A stretch of 64,000 nt of DNA, taken from Bacteroides sp. Its GTDB lineage: Bacteria; Bacteroidota; Bacteroidia; Bacteroidales; Bacteroidaceae. Positions 1-8,937 of this stretch are shown piece by piece. The stretch is taken from contig JAFURM010000046.1 in assembly GCA_017471925.1 (NCBI GenBank), positions 21,383-85,382 on the forward strand, read 5' to 3'. How positions within the stretch are numbered: position 1 is the first letter of the stretch; the number at the start of each line of letters is the position of its first letter. The notes beneath the pieces were generated by a model, which was not told the DNA's origin, searched no databases, and worked only from the letters and a program-made list of their open reading frames with translations. Both the position numbers and the translations under genes were made by a program.

Positions 1-146
1 AACGGACGGAATGCCGCCAGTTTCTGCGCCACCTCCAACGAACCGATATCACCGGCATGCCAGATTTCGTCACACTCCGCAAAATATTGCAGGTATTTCT
101 CGTCCCACCAGGCGTGAGTATCAGATAATAAACCAACTTTTGTCAT
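1..146 (-). CDS. Metallophosphoesterase, YfcE-like (partial, N-terminus only)
   Basis: Only the first 48 or so codons are in the window; the gene runs off the left edge. The N-terminus carries the calcineurin-like phosphodiesterase motifs: a DTH (Asp-x-His) close to the start in GLLSDTHAWWD and, about 25 residues later, HAGDIGS (GD-x-x). In this family these residues bind the two catalytic metals. The start is the ATG at 144-146, 20 bases downstream of a good Bacteroides-type -7 box on this strand. It diverges from ppk1. The natural substrate cannot be told from this fragment. Confidence 0.85.
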   Translation of the reverse strand, partial: MTKVGLLSDTHAWWDEKYLQYFAECDEIWHAGDIGSLEVAQKLAAFRP

Positions 147-151
147 TTTCC

Positions 152-183
152 TTTGTTTTTATGCGCAAAGATACCTACTTTTG
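152..183 (+). promoter_or_regulatory. Promoter of ppk1
   Basis: A -33 TTTG at 152-155 and a -7 TACTTTTG at 176-183 are 20 bp apart, matching the Bacteroides sigma-ABfr consensus. The predicted start lies near 190, giving a leader of only about 13 nt before the ATG at 203. It interlocks with the divergent promoter at 166-197. Confidence 0.8.
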
Positions 184-197
184 GAGAATAAATCAAA
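166..197 (-). promoter_or_regulatory. Promoter of the divergent phosphoesterase gene
   Basis: Read on the minus strand, -33 TTTG (194-197) and -7 TATCTTTG (166-173) are 20 bp apart. The -7 element of the ppk1 promoter (176-183) lies inside this spacer, so the two promoters probably cannot be occupied at once. Confidence 0.8.
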
Positions 198-202
198 GGG
201 CC

Positions 203-2266
203 ATGGAAAGCAAATATTTCAAACGAGACATCAGTTGGCTGTCATTCAACTATCGCGTACTGTTGGAAGCCGAGGACGAGACGCTGCCGCTCTATGAGCG
301 CATCAACTTCATGTCCATCTACTCGTCCAACCTGGAGGAGTTCTACAAAATCCGTGTGGCCGACCATAAAGCCATAGCCAGTGGGGTCACCCAGAGCGAG
401 GACGAAAGTGCAGAGTCGGCCTTGGAACTGGTGGAAACCATCAACCACGAGGTAGCCCGCCAACTGGAGGACCGTGTACGCATCTATGAACAAAAGATTC
501 TTCCCGCCCTGAAACAACACCACATCATCTTCTATCAAAGCCGATCCCAGGTGGAACCGTTCCATCACGACTTTGTGCGCCGTTTCTTCCGTGAAGAGAT
601 TTTCCCCTACATTTCGCCTGTGCCCGTCAGCAAGAACAGGATTGTCTCCTTCCTGCGCGACAACCGGTTGTACCTGGCTGTGCGCCTATATAAAAAAGGT
701 GTGGCAGCGGATGACCCTGAACGTATCCGCCACTTCGTGATGAAGCTGCCCTACAGCAAAGTGCCACGCTTCATCGAATTGCCGCGTGTAGGCAAGAATC
801 ACTACCTGATGTTCATCGAAGACATCATCAAGGCCAACCTTGACGTCATCTTTCCAGGCTATGAAGAAGAGAGCAGTCACTGCATCAAGATTTCACGCGA
901 TGCCGACATCCTTATTGATGATGCGGCCAACACCCATGAAATCATAGAACAGGTGAAAAACAAAATCAAGAAGCGCAAGATTGGTGCCGTCTGCCGTTTC
1001 GTCTACGACCGTGCCATGTCGCAGGAATTTCTGGACTTCCTGGTCGATGCCTACCACATAGACCGCAGAGAGTTGGTGCCGGGCGACAAACACCTCAACC
1101 TGGAAGACCTAAGACACCTGCCCAACCCCGGGAACAGCGTGCGCCCGGGAAAGAGGCTGCAACCCATGCGGCTCACCTGCCTGGACGAGAAGGAGTCCAT
1201 CTTTCACTACGTGGCCGGGAAAGACCTCCTGCTCCATTACCCCTATCACTCCTTCGACCACTTCATCCACTTTCTCTATGAAGCTGTACACGACCCCGAT
1301 GTCCATGAAATCATGGTCACCCAATACCGTGTGGCAGAAAACTCGGCCGTCATCAACAACCTGATGGCTGCGGCACAGAACGGCAAGAAGGTGACTGTCT
1401 TCGTGGAGCTGAAAGCCCGTTTTGACGAAGAAAACAACCTGGCCACTGCCGAAATGATGAAAGCAGCCGGCATCAACATCATCTTCAGCATTCCCAAACT
1501 GAAGGTACACGCCAAGGTGGCGCTCGTGTTGCGCCGCGATGCCCAAAGACATAAGCTGACCAGTTATGCCTATATCAGTACCGGCAACTTCAACGAGAAG
1601 ACCGCCCTGCTCTATGCCGACTGTGGACTGTTCACCTGCAACCCTGTCATCGTGAACGACCTGCACCGTCTGTTTCAGACCCTGCGCGGCAAGAAGAGTC
1701 CCAAGTTCAACCGCTTGCTGGTAGCCCAATTCAACCTCATTCCCGAACTGAACCGTCTGATAGACCGTGAAACGGCTCTTGCCCGACAAGGCAAGCAGGG
1801 ACGCATCATCCTGAAGATGAATGCCCTGCAGGATCCCATCATGATAGAACGTCTCTATGAAGCCTCACAGGCCGGCGTACAGATAGACCTCATTGTGCGG
1901 GGAATCTGTTGCCTCATTCCCGGCCGGGAGTATAGCCGCAACATTCGGGTGACCCGCATTGTAGACACCTTCCTGGAACATGCCAGGGTATGGTATTTCG
2001 GCAACGGCGGACACTCCAAAGTGTTCCTCGGCTCCCCCGACTGGATGCGCCGCAACCTCTACCGCCGCATCGAGGCTGTTACCCCCGTGTTGGACAAAAC
2101 GCTGAAGCAGGAACTAACCGACATGCTCCACATCCAACTGTCCGACAAGCGGAAAGCCTGTTTCGTAGACGACCATCTGCGTAACCTTTGGAAGTCTCCC
2201 CACCCCTCCAAAGAAGCCATCCGCTCACAATACACATTCTATGACTACCTGAAAAGAAAGCTGTAA
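203..2266 (+). CDS. ppk1: Polyphosphate kinase 1 (PPK1)
   Basis: Makes polyphosphate from ATP, reversibly, through a phosphohistidine intermediate. The 687-residue length is normal. The N-terminus (YFKRDISWLSFNYRVL) is the typical PPK1 opening. The first conserved His lies in KVHAKVALVLRR (around residue 435) and the second in FLEHARVWYFGNGG (around residue 592), followed by the DWMRRNLYRRIE block. The ATG at 203 was chosen over upstream in-frame codons because the protein homology begins there and a promoter ends at 183. The phosphate transporter gene follows 76 bp downstream on the same strand, which suggests a phosphate-storage pair. Confidence 0.96.
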   Translation: MESKYFKRDISWLSFNYRVLLEAEDETLPLYERINFMSIYSSNLEEFYKIRVADHKAIASGVTQSEDESAESALELVETINHEVARQLEDRVRIYEQKILPALKQHHIIFYQSRSQVEPFHHDFVRRFFREEIFPYISPVPVSKNRIVSFLRDNRLYLAVRLYKKGVAADDPERIRHFVMKLPYSKVPRFIELPRVGKNHYLMFIEDIIKANLDVIFPGYEEESSHCIKISRDADILIDDAANTHEIIEQVKNKIKKRKIGAVCRFVYDRAMSQEFLDFLVDAYHIDRRELVPGDKHLNLEDLRHLPNPGNSVRPGKRLQPMRLTCLDEKESIFHYVAGKDLLLHYPYHSFDHFIHFLYEAVHDPDVHEIMVTQYRVAENSAVINNLMAAAQNGKKVTVFVELKARFDEENNLATAEMMKAAGINIIFSIPKLKVHAKVALVLRRDAQRHKLTSYAYISTGNFNEKTALLYADCGLFTCNPVIVNDLHRLFQTLRGKKSPKFNRLLVAQFNLIPELNRLIDRETALARQGKQGRIILKMNALQDPIMIERLYEASQAGVQIDLIVRGICCLIPGREYSRNIRVTRIVDTFLEHARVWYFGNGGHSKVFLGSPDWMRRNLYRRIEAVTPVLDKTLKQELTDMLHIQLSDKRKACFVDDHLRNLWKSPHPSKEAIRSQYTFYDYLKRKL

Positions 2267-2342
2267 CATCTTTGTAACATGTATGACATTCCCCTGCAAC
2301 AAGCATTGCGTTCCTTTGCAGTCGGAAATTAAATACATCGTT

Positions 2343-4592
2343 ATGGAAACAGTTTATTTGTGTATCGTCATCTTCCTGTTCGTACTCGCCATATTCGACC
2401 TCATGGTAGGCGTCAGCAATGATGCGGTCAACTTTCTCCAATCGGCTGTAGGAGCAAAAGCAGCCAAGTTCAGGACAGTTTTATTCATTGCCGCCATCGG
2501 TGTATTCATCGGTGCAGCCTTGAGCAACGGCATGATGGACATCGCCCGCCACGGCATCTACCAGCCTCAGCACTTCTATTTCGAGGAGATTATGTGCATT
2601 CTGATAGCTGTGATGCTGACCGACGTGGTGTTGCTCGATGTTTTCAACACCATGGGTATGCCCACATCCACCACAGTCTCCATGGTCTTCGAGCTGTTGG
2701 GAGGAACCTTCGCTTTGGCACTCATCAAGACCTATGGTTCCAGTTCGGCCGAGTTGGGCGAACTTATCAACACAGACAAGGCGCTTTCGGTCATCATGGC
2801 CATTTTCGTTTCCGTAGCGATAGCTTTCTTCTTCGGTATGTTGGTACAGTGGCTGGCCCGTCTGGTCTTCACGTTCAACTACAAGAAGCACATGAAATAC
2901 AGCATCGGCATCTTCGGCGGTATCGCTGTGACCAGCATCATCTACTTCATGCTGTTCAAGGGTTTGAAAACCAGTGCTTTCATGACTCCAGAAGCCAAAG
3001 AGTGGCTGAGCCAATACACCACCCCGTTACTGGGAGGTATCTTTGTCTTCTTCACTATTCTGATGCAGATTCTCCACGTCTTCAAGATAAACATCTTCCG
3101 GATTGTCGTGCTGTTAGGCACATTCGGTCTAGCTTTGGCCTTTGCCGGCAACGACCTGGTGAACTTCATCGGTGTTCCCCTGGCCGGTTATGACTCTTAT
3201 CTGGACTATATGGCCAATGGACAAGAGGCCGGCCCCGACGGTTATCTGATGGAATCCCTGCAAGGTTCTGCCAAAACCCCGTGGTATTTCCTTTTCGGTG
3301 CCGGTGCCGTCATGGTCTACTCCCTCTACACCTCCAAGAAAGCCCATAACGTCATCAAGACTTCAGTGGACCTCTCCCGTCAGGATGAGGGCGAAGAGAG
3401 TTTCGGCAGCACCCCTATGGCACGTACAGTCGTACGTTTCAGCATGGCCATGGCCAACGGTGTCAGTAAAATCATGCCCGAAAGCAGCAAGCGATGGATT
3501 GAGACACGCTTCCGCAAGGATGAGGCCATCATTGCCGATGGTGCAGCCTTCGACATGGTGCGTGCCTCCGTCAATCTAGTATTGGCCAGCCTGCTCATTG
3601 CCTTAGGTACTTCACTGAAACTGCCCCTCTCCACGACTTACGTGACCTTCATGGTGGCTATGGGTTCTTCACTGGCCGACCGCGCCTGGGGACGTGACTC
3701 TGCCGTATTCCGCATTACCGGTGTGCTCAGCGTCATTGCCGGTTGGTTCCTCACGGCCGGTGTAGCCTTTACCGCCTGTTTCCTTGTCACCCTGCTTATT
3801 TACTATGGTGGTATGGTGGCTACCGTGGCCATGATTGTCCTGGCAGCCTTCCTGCTTATCCGCAGCCAGGTGATGTTCAAGAAGCGCAAGGCCAAAGAGC
3901 AAGGCAACAGCACCATCAAGCAAATCCTGCAAAGCAGTGATAACATAGAGATTCTGAACCTCCTGCGTCTGCACACCCGCGAAGAGCTCTCTAAAGTCCT
4001 GGCGTTTGCCGAAGAGAACTTTGAGCGTACCTCCACCTCATTCTTCCACGAAAACCTGCGCGGCCTGCGCCGCTCCATGGGAGCCGTGAAGTTCGAGAAG
4101 CAACTCATCAAGCAGATGAAGCGCACGGGCACGCTTGCCATGTGCCGACTGGACAACAATACGGTACTGGAGAAGGGACTCTATTACTACCAAGGCAATG
4201 ACTTTGCCGGCGAACTGGTCTACAGCATCGGGCGTCTTTGCGAACCCTGTCTGGAGCATATCGACAACAACTTCAAGCCGTTGGATGCCATACAGAAAGG
4301 CGAGTTCAGCGATGTCATGGAAGACATCTGCTACCTGATTCAACTGTGCCGCACCCGTATTGCCGACAACAGTTATGACGGCATGGAAGCCGAAGTGCGC
4401 AAGGCCAACGAACTGAACGGCCAGCTGGCCCACCTGAAACGGGAAGAACTGCGCCGCATCCAAAGCCAAAGCGGAAGCATCAAAGTAAGCATGGTCTACC
4501 TGACAATGATTCAGGAGGCACAGAACGTGGTGACCTATACGACCAACCTGCTCAAAGTGAGCCGCAAGTTCCAACAGGAAGAGCAAATATAA
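2343..4592 (+). CDS. Inorganic phosphate transporter, Pit family, with C-terminal PhoU-like region
   Basis: Membrane protein of 749 residues. The two internal copies of the Pit signature are visible: VGVSNDAVNFLQSAVGAKA near residue 25 and FAGNDLVNFIGVPLAG near residue 265. About the first 540 residues are rich in hydrophobic segments. The last 200 are charged and helical (LRLHTREELSKVLAFAEENF), resembling a PhoU/DUF47 domain, so this is longer than a simple Pit permease. Expected role: cation- or proton-coupled phosphate uptake. The start (METVYLC) is where the homology begins; an earlier in-frame ATG at 2283 gives an implausible hydrophilic extension. It follows ppk1 closely and may be co-transcribed. 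Confidence 0.9.
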   Translation: METVYLCIVIFLFVLAIFDLMVGVSNDAVNFLQSAVGAKAAKFRTVLFIAAIGVFIGAALSNGMMDIARHGIYQPQHFYFEEIMCILIAVMLTDVVLLDVFNTMGMPTSTTVSMVFELLGGTFALALIKTYGSSSAELGELINTDKALSVIMAIFVSVAIAFFFGMLVQWLARLVFTFNYKKHMKYSIGIFGGIAVTSIIYFMLFKGLKTSAFMTPEAKEWLSQYTTPLLGGIFVFFTILMQILHVFKINIFRIVVLLGTFGLALAFAGNDLVNFIGVPLAGYDSYLDYMANGQEAGPDGYLMESLQGSAKTPWYFLFGAGAVMVYSLYTSKKAHNVIKTSVDLSRQDEGEESFGSTPMARTVVRFSMAMANGVSKIMPESSKRWIETRFRKDEAIIADGAAFDMVRASVNLVLASLLIALGTSLKLPLSTTYVTFMVAMGSSLADRAWGRDSAVFRITGVLSVIAGWFLTAGVAFTACFLVTLLIYYGGMVATVAMIVLAAFLLIRSQVMFKKRKAKEQGNSTIKQILQSSDNIEILNLLRLHTREELSKVLAFAEENFERTSTSFFHENLRGLRRSMGAVKFEKQLIKQMKRTGTLAMCRLDNNTVLEKGLYYYQGNDFAGELVYSIGRLCEPCLEHIDNNFKPLDAIQKGEFSDVMEDICYLIQLCRTRIADNSYDGMEAEVRKANELNGQLAHLKREELRRIQSQSGSIKVSMVYLTMIQEAQNVVTYTTNLLKVSRKFQQEEQI

Positions 4593-4619
4593 CAACGATA
4601 AGCACACATCTAAACCAAC

Positions 4620-4684
4620 GCACGGATGACGTGGATATGGCGGAAAGGGGTTCAATCTCCGCATGCCATCCACGTAATCCGTGC
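4620..4684. terminator. Imperfect inverted repeat, likely terminator after the phosphate genes
   Basis: Left arm 4620-4644 and right arm 4658-4684 are nearly complementary (outer arms GCACGGAT / ATCCGTGC, inner arms GGCGGA / TCCGC). There is no long T-run, so termination is inferred. A related ATCCGTG-type palindrome lies downstream of carB at 29574-29638. Confidence 0.5.
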
Positions 4685-4709
4685 TTTCTGCATCAAATGG
4701 CAGACGTTT

Positions 4710-4741
4710 TTTGTCTATTCAAACATTAATCCGTACTTTTG
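4710..4741 (+). promoter_or_regulatory. Promoter of the DPP IV-like peptidase gene
   Basis: TTTG at 4710-4713 and TACTTTTG at 4734-4741, 20 bp apart, match the Bacteroides consensus. The ATG is at 4771, giving a short leader of about 23 nt. Confidence 0.8.
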
Positions 4742-4770
4742 CAAGGAAACGAGAAACATACCGAAAGTAT

Positions 4771-6990
4771 ATGAAAAGAATAGGCTTTATCCTGCTGTGT
4801 TGCCTCTGTGCATGGACGGCTTTTGCCCAAGGAGGCAAAGAGTTGGAACTGAAAGAAGTATTGTCGGGAAAGTTCCGCCCCGACAACATCTACGGTGTCA
4901 TCCCTATTCCCGGTGATGGCGAGCACTACTCCCAGATGAACCGCGAAGGTACACAAATCATCAAATACTCCTTCAAGACCGGCAAGGAAGTGGAGGTCCT
5001 CTTCGACGCCACTACAGCCCGCGAGTGTCCCTTCAAGCAGTTCGACAGCTACAGCTTCTCGCCCGATGGCAGCTGCCTGCTCATCGCCACTGAAACCGCT
5101 CCCATCTATCGACACTCCTACACGGCCGTACACTATCTCTACAGCCTCAACCGAAACATCGAAGGCCAAATCAACAACAAGGTGGAACGTCTCTCCGACG
5201 GCGGTCCCCAGCAGATTCCGGTGTTCTCGCCCGACGGCAGCATGGTGGCCTTCGTAAGAGAGAACAACATCTTCCTCGTCAAACGCTACTATGGCAACAG
5301 CGAGAGCCAGGTCACCGAAGACGGCAAGCGCAACGAGATTCTGTATGGCACTCCCGACTGGGTCTATGAAGAAGAGTTCGCTTTCGACCGCGCCCTGGAG
5401 TTCAGTGCCGACAGCAAGATGTTGGCTTTTATCCGATGGGACGAGAGTCAGGTTCCCTCTTACAGTTTCCCACTGTTTGCCGGCATGGCCCCGCGTTTCG
5501 ATGCACTCGCCAAATATCCGGGAAGTTACGTCTACAAGTACCCCAAGACCGGTGAAGTAAACTCCAAAGTCTCCGTACACACCTTCGACATCAAGTCCAA
5601 AGTGACCCGTCAGATACAGGTTCCGCTCGATGCAGACGGCTACATTCCACGCATCCGCTTCACCAAAGACCCGGCCAAACTGGCCGTCATGACGCTGAAC
5701 CGTCACCAAAACCGCTTCGACCTCTATTTTGCCGATCCCAGAAGCACCGTCTGTAAGCTGGTGTTGCGTGACGAAAGCGAGACCTATATCAAGGAGAGCA
5801 CCTTTGACAATATCCATTTCTTTGAGGAAGCCTTCAGTTTCACCAGCGAGAAGAGCGGCTTCAACCAGCTCTATTGGTATAGCATGGGAGGAAACCTGCT
5901 GAAGCAAGTGACCAGCGGCAATGCCCCCCTGAAGGAGTTCCTGGGTTATAGTCCCGATGAACAAAGTTTCTACTACACGGCCTATGACGACTCCCCACTG
6001 CGTACCGCCCTCTTCAAGACCGACCGTAAGGGGAAGAAAATCAAGTTGTCCCAGCAGGCCGGTACCAACACGGCTCTGTTCAGCAGCGACATGAAGTACT
6101 TCCTGAACCGTTATACGGCACTGCACACACCGCTAATCATCACGCTGAACGACCATACGGGCAAACGACTGACCACTCTCATCGACAACAGCCGTTTGAC
6201 AAGCACTTTGGCCGAATACGACCTGCCCCAGAAAGAGTTCTTCACCTTCCGTACCTCCAACGGCATAGAGCTGAACGGATGGATGATGAAGCCGACAGAC
6301 TTCAATGCCTCCCGACAATATCCCGTGCTGCAATACCAGTACAGCGGTCCCGGTTCACAAGAGGTGGTGGACAAGTTCGGCATCAGTTGGGAGACCTACA
6401 TGGCTTCCCAAGGCTACATCGTGGTCTGTGTAGACGGACGGGGCACCGGTGGCCGAGGAGCCGACTTCGAGAAGTGTACCTACCTGAACCTGGGCGTCAA
6501 AGAGGCCAGAGATCAGGTGGAAACCGCACTCTATCTGGGCACACTGCCCTATGTAGACAAGAGCCGCATCGGCATCTGGGGATGGAGTTTCGGTGGCTAC
6601 ACCACTCTGATGAGCATGAGTGAAGGCACACCGGTCTTCAAAGCCGGCGTGGCAGTGGCAGCCGTAACCGACTGGAACTTCTACGACACCATCTACGGCG
6701 AGCGGTTCATGCGTACCCCCAAGGAAAATGCCGATGGTTACAGACTGACCTCCGCTATGGAACGTGCCGACAAGCTGCATGGCAGTCTGCTCCTGGTACA
6801 TGGCATGGCCGATGACAATGTGCACTACCAGAACTGTGCCGAGTATGCAGAAAAGCTGGTGCAACTCAACAAGCCCTTCGACATGCACATCTACACCAAC
6901 CGCAACCATAGTATCTATGGCGGGAAGACACGCCTGCACCTCTACAGCAAACTGACCCGTTTCTTCGATAGAGAACTCAAGGGTAAATAA
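4771..6990 (+). CDS. Dipeptidyl peptidase IV-like serine peptidase (S9 family)
   Basis: Predicted exported peptidase of 739 residues that would remove X-Pro/X-Ala dipeptides from peptide N-termini. A signal peptide ends at AWTAFAQ. Residues 40-480 form the beta-propeller part and contain WVYEEEFAF, the double-Glu loop near 201-203 that anchors the substrate amino terminus. The C-terminal alpha/beta hydrolase part has the nucleophile Ser in GWSFGGY (about 606), Asp in GMADDNVHYQN (about 680) and His in NRNHSIYGG (about 712). The ATG at 4771 fits the signal peptide and the promoter; the longer reading from 4681 crosses the promoter. Confidence 0.93.
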   Translation: MKRIGFILLCCLCAWTAFAQGGKELELKEVLSGKFRPDNIYGVIPIPGDGEHYSQMNREGTQIIKYSFKTGKEVEVLFDATTARECPFKQFDSYSFSPDGSCLLIATETAPIYRHSYTAVHYLYSLNRNIEGQINNKVERLSDGGPQQIPVFSPDGSMVAFVRENNIFLVKRYYGNSESQVTEDGKRNEILYGTPDWVYEEEFAFDRALEFSADSKMLAFIRWDESQVPSYSFPLFAGMAPRFDALAKYPGSYVYKYPKTGEVNSKVSVHTFDIKSKVTRQIQVPLDADGYIPRIRFTKDPAKLAVMTLNRHQNRFDLYFADPRSTVCKLVLRDESETYIKESTFDNIHFFEEAFSFTSEKSGFNQLYWYSMGGNLLKQVTSGNAPLKEFLGYSPDEQSFYYTAYDDSPLRTALFKTDRKGKKIKLSQQAGTNTALFSSDMKYFLNRYTALHTPLIITLNDHTGKRLTTLIDNSRLTSTLAEYDLPQKEFFTFRTSNGIELNGWMMKPTDFNASRQYPVLQYQYSGPGSQEVVDKFGISWETYMASQGYIVVCVDGRGTGGRGADFEKCTYLNLGVKEARDQVETALYLGTLPYVDKSRIGIWGWSFGGYTTLMSMSEGTPVFKAGVAVAAVTDWNFYDTIYGERFMRTPKENADGYRLTSAMERADKLHGSLLLVHGMADDNVHYQNCAEYAEKLVQLNKPFDMHIYTNRNHSIYGGKTRLHLYSKLTRFFDRELKGK

Positions 6991-7052
6991 GTTGCTGTAT
7001 ATGCGCTGTTTCACCTTTCCAACAAGAAAGTTATTTTTTTAACGTACCAAAC

Positions 7053-7089
7053 AACAATGCCGGACGAACCTTTTTCGCCCGGCATTGTT
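7053..7089 (+). terminator. Hairpin terminator after the DPP IV-like gene
   Basis: Eleven-base perfect arms AACAATGCCGG (7053-7063) and CCGGCATTGTT (7079-7089), with inner CGAA/TTCG pairing, followed by an AT-rich stretch. It separates the peptidase from the next gene. Confidence 0.75.
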
Positions 7090-7130
7090 ATATACCTATA
7101 TATAATAACGACAACGACTTGCATGTGAAT

Positions 7131-8276
7131 ATGAATCAGAAGAAAGTACTATCCACCCAATTCAATATGTCCCTGGGCTTCCTGCCGGCCGTCATCACTA
7201 TGACAGCCTGCAACATTGTCGCACCCGACATTGCACTCTATATAGGAAGCGGCATCGGCCTGCTGGCTTGCGCGTTGAACTACAGTTGTCACCGTCTGCG
7301 CATTCCCCAAATCCTGCTCTGCGCCACTACCGCCATTCTATGCCTCCTCATGCTATGCACCATCTTCATGCCCCAGAAGGTCTACGGGATAGCCCTCCCT
7401 TTTGTGCTTGAAGTGGGTCTCCTTGCCCCTCCCCTTCTACTGCTGATTCTGCAACGCCCCATTCATGCGTTTTGCCGAAGCCATCAGCATTGCAGTTACC
7501 TGAAACAAGGAATGGAAGCCACGTTTGTCTCCTCCCGCATCGTCTGTCTGCTGGGTGGGGGGCACCTGATGGTCATTCTGCTTTTAGGGTACATATCCGC
7601 ACCCGTCAGTTCCACACTCCATGCCCTGTTGTTCCTGCTCTTACCGCCACTGCTTTTCATCATCGCCATGTTCCTGAACCAGTGGTGCATCAGCTACTTC
7701 AACAGAGAACTTGGTGAGATGCCGTTCTTGCCGATAGTCACCCCTCGTGGCGAAGTGACCGGCAAAGTACTGGCCGAAGATATGAGAAACGGCAAGAGCC
7801 ACCTGCTGCATCCGGTGATACGCATTGCCGTCATAGTCCACGGCATGCTCTATCTTCAACCACGAAAGATGGGGCGTTTTTCCTTGGAAGCAGGAAAAAC
7901 GGACCTACCGTTGGAAAGTTGCCTGGCTTACGGGGAGAGTCTGGAAGAAGGAGTGGGACGGATTGTCACGGAACAGATGCCCCAAGCCGATGCCGACCGG
8001 GTGGAGTTCAACATCCGATACCGTTATGAGAACAGCGAGACCAATCGGCTGGTCTACCTATACCTGCTGGAATTGGAAGATGAAACGGTAGCGAGGAAAA
8101 GAGAAGGAGAGCAAGGAAAGCCCTGGACCTTCTCGTCAATCGAGCAGAACTTAGGTAAAGGTGTGTTCAGCAGTTTTCTGGAAAACGAATACGAACACCT
8201 CAAATCGGTCATTTGTACAAGAGGAAAATACAGGGAATCTTGGACAAGTCGGGACGAGCAGCCTGCCATTCCCTGA
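7131..8276 (+). CDS. Membrane protein with degenerate C-terminal Nudix-like domain
   Basis: The 381-residue protein has about 190 N-terminal residues of hydrophobic segments, probably five or six helices. A soluble part follows, beginning TPRGEVTGKVLAEDM and continuing KSHLLHPVIRIAVIV and LYLQPRK. This is the lead-in seen in Nudix hydrolases of the isopentenyl-isomerase-like type. The Nudix box position reads YGESLEEGVGRIVTEQM, keeping GES-EE but losing the REUXEE metal-binding glutamates, so catalysis is doubtful. I took the ATG at 7131; a TTG at 7119 is also in frame. No clear promoter was seen. The 3' end overlaps the convergent methyltransferase gene by 68 bp. Confidence 0.7.
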   Translation: MNQKKVLSTQFNMSLGFLPAVITMTACNIVAPDIALYIGSGIGLLACALNYSCHRLRIPQILLCATTAILCLLMLCTIFMPQKVYGIALPFVLEVGLLAPPLLLLILQRPIHAFCRSHQHCSYLKQGMEATFVSSRIVCLLGGGHLMVILLLGYISAPVSSTLHALLFLLLPPLLFIIAMFLNQWCISYFNRELGEMPFLPIVTPRGEVTGKVLAEDMRNGKSHLLHPVIRIAVIVHGMLYLQPRKMGRFSLEAGKTDLPLESCLAYGESLEEGVGRIVTEQMPQADADRVEFNIRYRYENSETNRLVYLYLLELEDETVARKREGEQGKPWTFSSIEQNLGKGVFSSFLENEYEHLKSVICTRGKYRESWTSRDEQPAIP

Positions 8277-8913
8277 CCGTCTTGGTCTTTATCAGTTCGC
8301 CCTCACAGGTAATGTTGGCCGCAATGCACAGCCTGGTCTGCGGACGACAGTTGTTCAGGATATCCTCCAGCATCTTGTTGTTGCGATAGGGAGTCTCTAT
8401 GAAAAGCTGGGTCTGATGTTCATTGTAGACCCGCTGCTCCAGTGCCTTCAGTTTCCGGGCACGCTCTGCCGGCTCTATGGGGAGGTAGCCGTGGAAAGCA
8501 AAGCTTTGCCCGTTGAACCCCGACCCCATGACGGAGAGAACAATGGAAGATGGCCCCACCAACGGGACCACCTTCAAGTTCTTGCGTTGGGCAATGGCCA
8601 CAACATCAGCCCCCGGATCGGCCACGGCCGGACAGCCGGCCTCGGAGATGACTCCCATAGACTCCCCATTCTCCAACGGACGGAGATAGCCGGAGATGTC
8701 GGCAGGCGAGGTGTGCTTGTTCAGGGGGTAGAAGGTCAGGGCATCTATATCAATGCTCCGCTCCACCTTTTTCAGGAAACGGCGTGCCGAGCGCACGTCC
8801 TCCACGATGAAGTGACGTATTCCCAGGATAACCTCTTTGTTATAGGCGGGCAACACCTGTTCAATCGGAGTCTCCCCCAAGGTCACGGGCAATAGATAGA
8901 GAGCTGTTTCCAT
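8209..8913 (-). CDS. SAM-dependent methyltransferase, tetrapyrrole-methylase fold, RsmI-like
   Basis: A 234-residue protein of the same fold as RsmI (16S rRNA 2'-O-methyltransferase). Visible motifs are ISEAGCPAVADPG, equivalent to the SDAGTP...DPG loop of RsmI, VPLVGPSSIVLSVMGSGFNG, FHGYLPIEP, and TQLFIETPYRNNKML. It starts METALYLLPVTLGE rather than the usual RsmI N-terminus and is shorter (RsmI is about 280), so it may be a paralogue with another target. It lies 24 bp downstream of fabI on the same strand and probably shares its transcript. Confidence 0.8.
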   Translation of the reverse strand: METALYLLPVTLGETPIEQVLPAYNKEVILGIRHFIVEDVRSARRFLKKVERSIDIDALTFYPLNKHTSPADISGYLRPLENGESMGVISEAGCPAVADPGADVVAIAQRKNLKVVPLVGPSSIVLSVMGSGFNGQSFAFHGYLPIEPAERARKLKALEQRVYNEHQTQLFIETPYRNNKMLEDILNNCRPQTRLCIAANITCEGELIKTKTVREWQAARPDLSKIPCIFLLYK

Positions 8914-8937
8914 GTGTCCAATCGCTATTCTGACAGT

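Noticed and set aside
203-2266. Longer in-frame reading of ppk1 beginning at 11
   Set aside because: It would cross the divergent gene and both promoters; homology starts at 203.
4640-4670. GGGGTTCAATCTCC resembles a tRNA T-arm
   Set aside because: The flanking sequence forms one long inverted repeat, with no D-arm, anticodon arm or acceptor stem of tRNA type.
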